Shown: positions 22,802 through 31,217 of the stretch, piece by piece | Layout of the letters: each line of letters opens with the position of its first letter | How positions within the stretch are numbered: position 1 is the stretch's first letter | Assembly: GCA_043228905.1 (NCBI GenBank) | Contig: JBHGNT010000012.1 | Coordinates: 5,704,001-5,768,000 of the forward strand | Source: Azolla caroliniana | Lineage: Eukaryota; Polypodiophyta | Direction of reading: 5' to 3' | Length of the DNA: 64,000 nucleotides | Position numbers and translations under genes: made by a program | The notes under the pieces: generated by a model | Database searches by the model: none | What the model was told of the DNA's origin: nothing | The model's input: only the letters and a program-made list of their open reading frames with translations

Positions 22802-22813
22802 GCTCTGATACCA
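22802..22813 (-). other. Primer-binding site of copy B
   Basis: Reverse complement of TGGTATCAGAGC, two bases inside the 5' LTR. Confidence 0.9.
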
Positions 22814-22815
22814 GA

Positions 22816-23102
22816 TGTTGTAGGCGAGGAAGGTCGTCTGTGCGGAAAGAGAGAAGCATTCGATTCTTGTGAATACCTGCGTGTGACAGAGTGTAGGTCG
22901 TGCACAGAGAGAGAGAGAGAGGGAGAGAGACACAAAAGAGTTTCTTATTTCTCAAAGCAATAATACAACATCCAACCTCACAAAGAGGTTACAAGGTCAC
23001 TATATATAGTGAGCGACTTAGGGCAACTACCCTTTATGCTAATTACATAAATGGCCAAAACGGGATAGTGTGAATACGTCCATTATACACATGTATTCGA
23101 CA
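22816..23102 (-). repeat. 5' LTR of copy B
   Basis: Complete 287-bp LTR. It carries one change in the palindrome flank (GTGAGCGAC against GTGACCGAC in the other copies), which breaks the perfect symmetry. It is followed by the target duplication GGTAC. Confidence 0.92.
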
Positions 23103-23107
23103 GGTAC

Positions 23108-24060
23108 ATAATGTAGAGTAGGTGATAAAGAGGCCTTATTTCAAGGTTTGAACCTAAGAATAAGGGAACTCAATCTATGGATATGGAAAATCAAAGTTTA
23201 GTGCTCTGAGATAAGGGGAAAAAACCATTGGATAGGCCTAGTATCGATGTTTTTGATAAAGATTGACATCATGTAAAGGGCAAGTCGAAGGGGAAATAAA
23301 TGAATATGCAGCATAATAGTTTGTTCACTGCTCGTCATACTACTTGGCAAAGTACTTTAGGAACAAGGGAGGGTCTTCGAAAAGCTCCTTATCAACGACA
23401 ATTTAGGGATAAGATATTACCCCTCCAACTTCAATTTGATTCATTGGAACGAGTTGTAAATTCATCGGATTCTCGAGGTTTTTGTCAGGCGGGAGGACGT
23501 AAACAAAAAGTTTTGATAGACACTAAGGATGTGGTGCATGAAAATCCATATACAACATTGGATCATGCTTTAACTAGTTTCATGGGATCGGTTGTTTTGA
23601 AGGAGCAAGTGCACCCATAATATTGTTGATTGAATGAAAGTGGTAATAGGGAATGTAAGAGGGGCATGTTCTCCTTGTAAGAAGATATATTATGAGAAAT
23701 TTTATTTAGTAGAGAATGGGATATATTATGTGTAATTGAGCATAAGTGTCATGAGTTAGCAAGGACCAGAGTTCATTTGAGTGGATATTCATCACTCTAT
23801 GTAGGAGATCTTGGTAATCATTATTCAGGTGTGGTATTAATTATGGGGGATAAATATTATCAAGTTGTGCATACTGATCCTTATGGTTGTTTTTGGGTTA
23901 CAGAAATCACTTATTTTGGTCAGGTTGTAAATGAACATATTGTAGCAACTATTATCCTCATGGAGCAAATTTTGGTGAGTTTTTCACAACAAATGCATCA
24001 TAAAGGAGTAAAAGCATGGGAAATAACGTTATGACTTTTAAGATCATTCGTTGTATGTAT
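23108..24060 (+). pseudogene. Unrecognised ORF remnants, possible LINE ORF1/ORF2 junction
   Basis: Two open frames (23300-23620 and 23777-24034) match no family I can name. The second can be extended upstream to about 23720 in frame (CVIEHKCHELARTRVHLSGY), and a Cys-x2-Cys segment in another frame lies just before it, so a frameshifted coding region is plausible. At about 24015-24090 a new frame begins MGNNVMTFKIIRCMYGVTNA, which loosely resembles the KII-WNVRGL start of LINE ORF2 endonucleases. Together with the zinc knuckle at 13050 this suggests a LINE split by copy B. Tentative. Confidence 0.3.
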
Positions 24061-24555
24061 GGGGTAACTAATGCCCAACGATGAGGAGGTCTTCTTCAAC
24101 AATTCTCACAAATTCTCTCTAGGTGTAATGCATTATTGATACATCACCATTTGATGAGGATCTTTTGGATATCCAGAGTCAATTGCATTGCCAAAGTTAT
24201 CGTGATGCTAAGATGTGGCAACTTTGGGATGACCTCATAAATAATCATTGCCCAATCATTGTCAATCACGTTTGTTTTTCTAAGCATTACAGTCTGCCTA
24301 TGCTTGATTTAGTGTGGTACATGTGAAGCAAGGGGATGAACTTATAGTGGATTCTACTACAATAATTCCGATACATGCTCATTACTAGCTCATTCTAGTG
24401 GGTTAATATGACCTAGCTCCCTATATACAAGCTAGTGCTAGATAGTACTTATCTTAAAGTCAATGACACATACTTCAAGACTAAGTACATCGTAACTTGC
24501 CCACAAAATATTCTTCTAGTTGACTTGATTAGCCAATCCTATTAACCTACTTCTC
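24061..24555. other. No gene seen
   Basis: AT-rich sequence with no supported coding region, between the LINE-like remnant and the copia fragments. Confidence 0.4.
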
Positions 24556-24671
24556 TCTTTCCTAAATACATTGTGTCCTATGCATCTACGGTTTCCTAGA
24601 TTGACACCTTATCGATCCATATGGTCGAGTTGCACAATAGCTACTCCTCATTTGTGGCGCTATCACAAAAG
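24556..24671 (-). repeat. Fragment related to the T1 LTR
   Basis: The reverse complement matches about 4338-4459, including TAGGAAACCGTAGATGC and CAACTCGACCATATGG. It ends where a copia gag fragment begins. Confidence 0.7.
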
Positions 24672-24985
24672 TTGCAGCTTAAGCAGGAGCTCAATAACAT
24701 CTGACAAGAAGGCATGTCGATCACTGACTACACCACAAAGATCAATTAGATTTGTGACTCACTCGGCTCCATCAACGTGACGGTGGACGAAGATGAGATG
24801 GTGCAGATCTGTCTTGGAGGTTTAGCTCAGAAGTACGTGCCAATTCGGATGGCTATCTGCAGGAGAGAGAACCCCTGTCCTTTTTCGACTTGCAGTCGAT
24901 GCTCCTTGTAGAGGAGAACCCCACGGATGCATCGACGAGCAGGCACACCGATAACAAGATGTTGTACACCCGGGGGCTTCACTAT
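24672..24985 (+). pseudogene. Copia gag fragment
   Basis: Translating in shifting frames gives the middle of a copia gag: LKQELNNI, SITDYTTKI, CDSLGSINVTVDEDEMVQIC, LGGLAQKY, then, after a frameshift, FFDLQSMLLVEEN and MLYTRG. It is closely related to the gag of elements F and G elsewhere in the window. It has stops and a frameshift and lacks both ends. Confidence 0.8.
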
Positions 24986-25019
24986 CAAAACTTGTATGAT
25001 AGCACGTGAGTTCATCAAA

Positions 25020-25378
25020 AGGGGTTTAAATTAGTCATTGAGATACAGAATCTATATATATAAGGGTATTAATAAATATTCGAAAATATATTTACATAAG
25101 GGTATTATCAATTATGCTAGAGAATATATTTACATAAGGGTATCATATATACATACATACATTCATTCATATACATGTTCATGCATATATACCTACATTC
25201 AAACATTACATCCATGAATATGTATATACATACATTACAATTTACACCCATTTATACATGCATGCTAATGAAACATAAATATATGTACAATATATATTAC
25301 CATATGTAAATATGTGCATACACATGTGACTTACATAAATACATTACATACTACATATATAAATACATGCATATATAT
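25020..25378. other. AT-rich (TACA)n-like flank
   Basis: Degenerate ATACATAC/TATATA repeats with no coding potential, forming the left flank of MULE-1. Similar sequence flanks the other ends of both MULEs. Confidence 0.6.
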
Positions 25379-25440
25379 AGGAATGCGCTATTTGCCCCCC
25401 CCCCCCCCCCCCCAAATAGCTCCCCCTCATTTTGGCTAAA
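25379..25440 (+). repeat. Left terminal inverted repeat of MULE-1
   Basis: AGGAATGCGCTATTTGCCCC, an expanded C run, AAATAGC, then CATTTTGGCTAA. It pairs with 33278-33350 and corresponds to the right end of MULE-2. Confidence 0.75.
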
Positions 25441-25658
25441 TGGGAAAAAAAAAATAGCCAACCCCCCCCCAAAAAAAATAAAATAAATAAATCGTTGATA
25501 GTTCTCCCACCATTTTGGTCCCCCCCCCCCCATTTTCTGGTATTTCTCTCGTTAGTTCTCAGCTGAGCATCGCTATCACGCCATTTTGGCCACAACCCAT
25601 TTTCTGATAGTTCTTGTGTCAGCATAGCTAATCCCCCATTTTGGCTTCCCCCACCCCC
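25441..25658 (+). repeat. Subterminal repeats of MULE-1 (left part)
   Basis: Alternating motifs CCATTTTGGC/T and CATTTTCTGATAGTTCT with AGTTCTCAGCTGAGCAT between them. The pattern resumes at 31137-31200 on the other side of copy C and recurs in MULE-2 at about 39140-39330. Arrays of this kind are typical transposase-binding regions of plant DNA transposons; binding here is inferred. Confidence 0.6.
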
Positions 25659-25945
25659 TGTTGTAGGCGAGGAAGGTCGTCTGTGCGGAAAGAGAGAAGC
25701 ATTCGATTCTTGTGAATACCTGCGTGTGACAGAGTGTAGGTCGTGCACAGAGAGAGAGAGAGAGGGAGAGAGACACAAAAGAGTTTCTTATTTCTCAAAG
25801 CAATAATACAACATCCAACCTCACAAAGAGGTTACAAGGTCACTATATATAGTGACCGACTTAGGGCAACTACCCTTTATGCTAATTACATAAATGGCCA
25901 AAACGGGATAGTGTGAATACGTCCATTATACACATGTATTCGATA
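25659..25945 (-). repeat. 3' LTR of copy C
   Basis: 287 bp, identical to the 5' LTR by eye except at the outer terminal dinucleotide: the element-orientation start is TATCGAAT instead of TGTCGAAT. Confidence 0.92.
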
Positions 25946-25954
25946 CTCCCCCGT
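25946..25954 (-). other. Polypurine tract of copy C
   Basis: Reverse complement of ACGGGGGAG next to the 3' LTR. Confidence 0.85.
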
Positions 25955-26138
25955 AATGGGCGTATACATGGGTTATCTAAGATTACAGGTATAGACTTAG
26001 GTTCTCGGACACATCAGCTTTGTTCCAGTCGGCAGGGTCCGAAGGCAGAAGACCGAACTGGTCGGGTCGGAACAGTTGAAGCCGATCATTAAGGAACTGA
26101 TGTCGGTTGTTGGGAACCATCCTGCTCTGTGTCCGGCT

Positions 26139-29100
26139 CTAACCGGACTGGTTTGTCGTTACGCCCATCTGATGCCGAAGAGACCGAAAACGGTCTGCCG
26201 AGAGACACTTGGTCATTCCATCTGCGACATTGTCGGTTGTGGATATTTTCGCTAGACCGATTTTCCCTGAAATGACGCAGTCCCGAACGAAATGATATCG
26301 AACGTCGATATGTTTGGAGGCGTTGTGGTGAACTGGATTTTTCGACAAGGCAACAACACCTTGACTGTCGCTGTAGACAACTGGAGCCGAGTCATGGTCG
26401 ACTTGTCGAAACGCGTGCGCCAGCCGACCGAGCCACAAAGCTTCTTTTGCTGCGTCGGACGCAGCTACATATTCTGCTTCGGTCGTTGAGGTCGCTGTGC
26501 ACTCCTGAAGTTTCGACTTCCACGAGATTGCTCCATTGCCGAATTTGAAGCAGTATCCGGTTGTTGATTTCCGACTGTCTATACAGCCGGCGAAGTCCGA
26601 GTCGGTGTAACCGACTACGCCTGAGGTTCGGTTCGGACCGAAAAGAATGCCGTGGTCTTTTGTGCCAGCCAGATATCTGAACACATGCTTGACTGCGTTC
26701 CAATGCGATCGGCCAGGGTTGTGCATAAATCTGCTAACGACTCCTACGGCGTGAGAAATATCAGGCCGTGTCGCGACCATCAGGTACATAAGGGAGCCGA
26801 CTGCCGGTGCATACGGTACCGACTTCATATCTTCCCCCTCCGGACCGGATGTCGGGCAGTCTCGCTGAGAGAGCCGAAGATTCATTGGGAGCGGGGTTGA
26901 AGCAGATTTGGCTGATTGCATGTTGAAGCGTTCCAAGACACGTCGGATATAGTCGGTCTGAGACAAAAAAAGATGTCGTTTATCGCGATGCCGACTAATC
27001 TTCATGCCGAGTATGTGTCGTGCCGGACCGAGGTCCTTCATGGCAAACTTCAACCGCAGTTGCCGAATGAGATCAGCAAGTTCGCCCGCGTGGCGTCCAG
27101 AAATTAGCATGTCGTCCACGTAAATGATGAGGAAGATGGGTGAACCATCTTGAGCTGTGTTGGTGAAGAGACAATGGTCCTCATCGCTTTTGGAGAAGCC
27201 GATCGATTGGATGAAGTCGTCGAACTTCTTGTACCATTGTCGCGGTGCCTGTTTGAGGCCGTATAGACTCTTCCTGAGTCGGCAGACTAGATGTTCTTGG
27301 CCGGTGGCCACGAAGCCTTTGGGCTGCTCCATATAAATTTCCTCCTCGAGATCACCATGGAGGAAGGCTGTTTTGACATCTAGCTGAATCAGCTCCAAGT
27401 TGTCGGCTGCCACTACGCCGAGTAGGAAACGAAGGGTTGTCATTTTCACCACTGGTGAGAAAATCTCGTCGAAGTCGACGCCATATTCTTGTCGGAAGCC
27501 CTTCGCAACTAATCTGGCCTTGTACTTTGGGGTGGTCGAATCAGACGTCTCTTTCAGTCGATAAACCCACTTGCAAGGAAGAGCACGTCGATTCTTAGGT
27601 AATTCGACCAGGTCCCAAGTCTTGTTTGCCCGAATGGAGTGCATTTCCGACTCCATCGCCAGATGCCAGGTGGCTAAATCGACAGATGTCGATGCTTCTT
27701 CGTAAGACGTCGGTTCGCCGGCGTCGGTGAAGAAAATTCCAGGAGAATACCTCTCCGGAGGTTGCGACAGTCTCTCGGATCGTCGAGGTATGATTGGACT
27801 GGTCGCATCGGGTATCGAGGTCGGATGGTCCGAAAGCGGATTGTTCTGCTGCGCCGAGTCGGGGTTGTCCGAGTCGGTAGTGTGAGGTTCAGCTACCCGT
27901 GAAGCTGACCGTGTGTTAAGAGCGGGGCCTTCTTGAAGGGTCGGCACATCAGAAAATGTTACCCTCCGGACTTCGATCGGTTTTTCGACTGATGGATTCA
28001 TAGCCGACTCGTTGAACACAACGTCCGAACTTCGGACGATTTGTCTGCGTTCGGGATCCCAGAGTCGGTATCCCATTTCGCCGTCGGATCCATATCCAAG
28101 GAAAATGCATTTCCTGGACCGAGGTGCAAGTTTTCGGCGATCATCTTTCGGAATAAGGGCATACGCCTCGCATCCGAAGATCCTCAGCTTGTCGTAATTC
28201 GGCTTACTGCCGATCCATAGTTCCTGAGGAATTTGAAGTCCTAGAGGTCTACTTGGCGACATATTGATTATGTGTACTGCCGTGAGTAGAGCCTCTGCCC
28301 AGAAGCCATCCGACAGTTCGGAGTGTTGGAGCATGGAAACTATCCGTTCTTGGATTGTCCGATTCATGCGTTCGGCAATCCCGTTTTGCTCCGGGCTGTG
28401 TGGTGCCGTAAATTCACGTCGGATGCCGCGTTGTCGGCAGAATTTGACGAATTCTTCAGATTTGAACTCTCCCCCATTGTCTGTCCGAAAGCATTTCAGC
28501 TTTCGGTCGGTTTGATTTTCTATCATAGCGAGCCAATCGGTGAAGATCGAGAAGACCCGATCTTTGGTGCGAATTGGATACGCCCACACCTTTCGAGTCG
28601 AATCGTCAATAAAAGTGACGAAGTAAGAGGCACCGCCAAGAGACTGATGCGGCATTGGGCCACAGACGTCCGAGTGGACCAAATCGAGAGGTCTCGTTTC
28701 TCTTGGTGCTGATGTCGGGTGTGATGCGGCTGCTTGTTTGCCATACTGGCAATGCTCGCAGAATTGATGGTCGGAGAAGGAGAGTTTGGGGATGTATCCG
28801 GCTCTAGATAGATGCGTGATGCCGGCCTTGCTGAGGTGTCCTAATCTTCTGTGCCATAGTGACGACACAGGAATATCCACCAAAAACAGGTTACCCTCTC
28901 TGAGTGTAACATGTAACGGATACAGTGAGTGTATCTTGGGTCCTCTAGCAAGCAGGAGGTTCCCCCTATGGAGTGTCCACCCTCCCGAAGAAAAACCGGC
29001 ACGAATGCCGTCTTCATCTAGTTGTCCGACTGAGATTAATGGCCTTGAGAGCTCGGGTACATGTCGGACATTGTGGAGTACAAGTGTAGAGCCACCTACA

Positions 29101-30152
29101 AGGTTGAGCTCTACTGTGCCGATTCCGATGATGTCACAGTGTTGCGAGTTGCCGACTCGAACTGAGTCGGAGTGACGGATCGTATATTGCCGAAATTGGG
29201 ATCGATGAGGAGTCACGTGAAATGACGCGCCCGAATCTAAGAGCCATGTGCTCGATTCTTCAGTCGTGAGCAGAACTTCTGATCCGACTGGATTTTCGAT
29301 TGATAGTATATTCGGGTCGTCCGGTAGTACATCAGCTGAGAAGCTGACGTAATTGATCTCCTCATGCCGGCCACTCTTCTTGTTGTTTTTGTTCTTGAGT
29401 GCGCGGCAGTCGGCTTTGATGTGTCCGGGTTTCTTGCAATAGTTGCAGATTCGGTTATCCCGTGACTGGCTCCGTCTTCGCTGATTGTTCGGCGGTCGTG
29501 AGGAATCTCTTCCTCGTATGTTCGATCGGTCTGTCGAACCTTGTACTACATAAGCGTCGTCTGTTGAGTCTTTGGCGAAAGACTTTCTCCGAGCTGCTTC
29601 GGTCAGGATTGCGCTCGTGACTTCGGAGTATTTAACAGCCGTGGTTGACGCGTTGCACACGGTTGTGACGAAAGTTTCCCATGATGAGGGAAGGCTGCTC
29701 ATGAGTATCATTGCTCTGAGTTCATCCTCGATTGCCGTCCCCTGTGACGAGATTTGGGAGCTTATGCTTTCGTACTCATTGAGGTGTGCTTGGACCGAAT
29801 CGGATTCTTTCATCCGCAAGTTGTAGAGGCGCCGGATCAGAAACATCTTCGTTGCGGCGACCTTCTTTTCGTAAGTGTCCGACAGTGTTTTCCACAGTTC
29901 GAATGCTGTCGTACACGATTGCACCGTAAAATATACCGATTCCGATAGGTGCATCCGAATCGTGGCGCGGACAATTCTGTCCAGCTTCTGCCACTCGATT
30001 GGTTTGTATCCTTCTGGAGGTTCTTCATTTTCGATGGGATCGATTTGCCCCTTGACTATGAGATAGTCCTGCATTTGCTCCTTCCAGAAGTTAAAGTTCG
30101 ATCCATCGAACTTTCGTAGACTCATTTCTGACGAGCCGGATGTTGATGCCAT
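26139..30152 (-). CDS. Copia gag-pol polyprotein, copy C (intact)
   Basis: A 1337-codon uninterrupted frame in the order gag, CCHC zinc knuckle (about residue 236), protease LDSGAS (D306), integrase, reverse transcriptase, RNase H. All checked motifs are canonical: the integrase finger has both His (LWHRRLGH) and CEHC, the catalytic triad keeps DNGGEF and the D-x35-E spacing, the reverse transcriptase has DVKTAFLHG and YVDDM, and RNase H has YTDSDFAG and STTEAEY. The product would package RNA, process itself, copy the RNA and integrate the cDNA. It is read from the ATG at 30152, with an in-frame TTG one codon earlier. It is close to copy D (shared FRQYTIRHSD and SQGVVALSK where A has V and A). 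Of the window's copies it is the most likely to encode active proteins. Confidence 0.95.
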   Translation of the reverse strand: MASTSGSSEMSLRKFDGSNFNFWKEQMQDYLIVKGQIDPIENEEPPEGYKPIEWQKLDRIVRATIRMHLSESVYFTVQSCTTAFELWKTLSDTYEKKVAATKMFLIRRLYNLRMKESDSVQAHLNEYESISSQISSQGTAIEDELRAMILMSSLPSSWETFVTTVCNASTTAVKYSEVTSAILTEAARRKSFAKDSTDDAYVVQGSTDRSNIRGRDSSRPPNNQRRRSQSRDNRICNYCKKPGHIKADCRALKNKNNKKSGRHEEINYVSFSADVLPDDPNILSIENPVGSEVLLTTEESSTWLLDSGASFHVTPHRSQFRQYTIRHSDSVRVGNSQHCDIIGIGTVELNLVGGSTLVLHNVRHVPELSRPLISVGQLDEDGIRAGFSSGGWTLHRGNLLLARGPKIHSLYPLHVTLREGNLFLVDIPVSSLWHRRLGHLSKAGITHLSRAGYIPKLSFSDHQFCEHCQYGKQAAASHPTSAPRETRPLDLVHSDVCGPMPHQSLGGASYFVTFIDDSTRKVWAYPIRTKDRVFSIFTDWLAMIENQTDRKLKCFRTDNGGEFKSEEFVKFCRQRGIRREFTAPHSPEQNGIAERMNRTIQERIVSMLQHSELSDGFWAEALLTAVHIINMSPSRPLGLQIPQELWIGSKPNYDKLRIFGCEAYALIPKDDRRKLAPRSRKCIFLGYGSDGEMGYRLWDPERRQIVRSSDVVFNESAMNPSVEKPIEVRRVTFSDVPTLQEGPALNTRSASRVAEPHTTDSDNPDSAQQNNPLSDHPTSIPDATSPIIPRRSERLSQPPERYSPGIFFTDAGEPTSYEEASTSVDLATWHLAMESEMHSIRANKTWDLVELPKNRRALPCKWVYRLKETSDSTTPKYKARLVAKGFRQEYGVDFDEIFSPVVKMTTLRFLLGVVAADNLELIQLDVKTAFLHGDLEEEIYMEQPKGFVATGQEHLVCRLRKSLYGLKQAPRQWYKKFDDFIQSIGFSKSDEDHCLFTNTAQDGSPIFLIIYVDDMLISGRHAGELADLIRQLRLKFAMKDLGPARHILGMKISRHRDKRHLFLSQTDYIRRVLERFNMQSAKSASTPLPMNLRLSQRDCPTSGPEGEDMKSVPYAPAVGSLMYLMVATRPDISHAVGVVSRFMHNPGRSHWNAVKHVFRYLAGTKDHGILFGPNRTSGVVGYTDSDFAGCIDSRKSTTGYCFKFGNGAISWKSKLQECTATSTTEAEYVAASDAAKEALWLGRLAHAFRQVDHDSAPVVYSDSQGVVALSKNPVHHNASKHIDVRYHFVRDCVISGKIGLAKISTTDNVADGMTKCLSADRFRSLRHQMGVTTNQSG

Positions 30153-30814
30153 CAAATTCGGTTTCGGTTGACGAAGCTCGGTTCGGAGTCGGCTACGAAC
30201 CTTGTTGGAGTGCAGCCGGTTGGCTCACCCGATATCGTTCTAGTCGGATTTGAACCCGAGTAGGTTCGGCTTCGGAGCTTGCTTGAATTGACTTCGGTAG
30301 CTTGAGGGACAGAACCGACTGGTCTTCCCGAATGTTACCGAGTCGGAGTGAGTCCGGTTCGCTTCGGATATATCTGCCGAATACCGATTATTAAAACCGA
30401 TTATCTGAACCGATTCTGCTTCGGGTGGCTGCAGCGACGAGAGAGATGGATCCAACTGATCCTCTCGAATGTCGATCAGCCGGATGAAGCACGAATTGGG
30501 GTTGTTGTCTTGAGACCGATTTGCACCGAGTGGTTACAACGAGCGGCGATTGATGACCTCTTCGGATGCCGTTTAACCGAATGGAGCACGATCGTGTCAA
30601 TGTTGCACAAGGGGATTTCACCTCGAGCGGTTACGATCACGAAGGACAGAGTACAACCTGATGGCTTACTCCAAGCAAGAGGATCTAACGCGATGAGGTG
30701 CAGACCTCGTTTTTGTTCTTCTTCTCTCTTTCTTCGAATGACGCGAATACTGTGCAGGCCGTGATGAAGTGAAGAACCGAATGCTGTGCAGGCGGTGATG
30801 ACGGCCGAACCTCT

Positions 30815-30826
30815 GCTCTGATACCA
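30815..30826 (-). other. Primer-binding site of copy C
   Basis: Reverse complement of TGGTATCAGAGC, two bases from the 5' LTR. Confidence 0.9.
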
Positions 30827-30828
30827 GA

Positions 30829-31115
30829 TGTTGTAGGCGAGGAAGGTCGTCTGTGCGGAAAGAGAGAAGCATTCGATTCTTGTGAATACCTGCGTGTGAC
30901 AGAGTGTAGGTCGTGCACAGAGAGAGAGAGAGAGGGAGAGAGACACAAAAGAGTTTCTTATTTCTCAAAGCAATAATACAACATCCAACCTCACAAAGAG
31001 GTTACAAGGTCACTATATATAGTGACCGACTTAGGGCAACTACCCTTTATGCTAATTACATAAATGGCCAAAACGGGATAGTGTGAATACGTCCATTATA
31101 CACATGTATTCGACA
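30829..31115 (-). repeat. 5' LTR of copy C
   Basis: 287 bp with normal TG...CA ends and the perfect palindrome GGTCACTATATATAGTGACC, whose TATATA core is the likely promoter TATA box. Confidence 0.93.
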
Positions 31116-31217
31116 CCCCCCCCCCCCCCCCCAAATTTCTGGTAGTTCTCACGTTAGTTCTCAGCTGAGCATAGCTATCACGCCATTTTGGCTCCCCCCC
31201 CCCCCCCCCGAAACAAC

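Larger units (their letters stand above)
13191..23107 (-). mobile_element. Composite copia nest: outer copy B holding copy A
   Basis: GGTAC occurs at 13191-13195, directly before a minus-strand LTR end (13196), and again at 23103-23107, directly after the minus-strand 5' LTR (ends 23102). These two ends therefore belong to one insertion, copy B. Inside B is plus-strand copy A (about 13375-19751) of the same family. The left junction is LTR to LTR, head to head, at the palindrome at 13375-13394. On the right, A's 3' LTR abuts B's reverse-transcriptase region at 19751/19752. About 1.2 kb of B (RNase H, polypurine tract, part of its 3' LTR) and the first part of A's 5' LTR are missing. Confidence 0.8.
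25659..31115 (-). mobile_element. Full-length copia element, copy C
   Basis: 5457 bp with two 287-bp LTRs that differ at one visible position, primer site, polypurine tract and an intact polyprotein. It is flanked by CCCCC on both sides (25654-25658 and 31116-31120). Because this lies in a C run the exact duplication is ambiguous. It inserted into the subterminal region of MULE-1. Confidence 0.92.

Noticed and set aside
25130-25380. ATACATAC-type repeats as a CRISPR-like or satellite array
   Set aside because: Degenerate short AT repeats without defined units or spacers; the DNA is plant nuclear.
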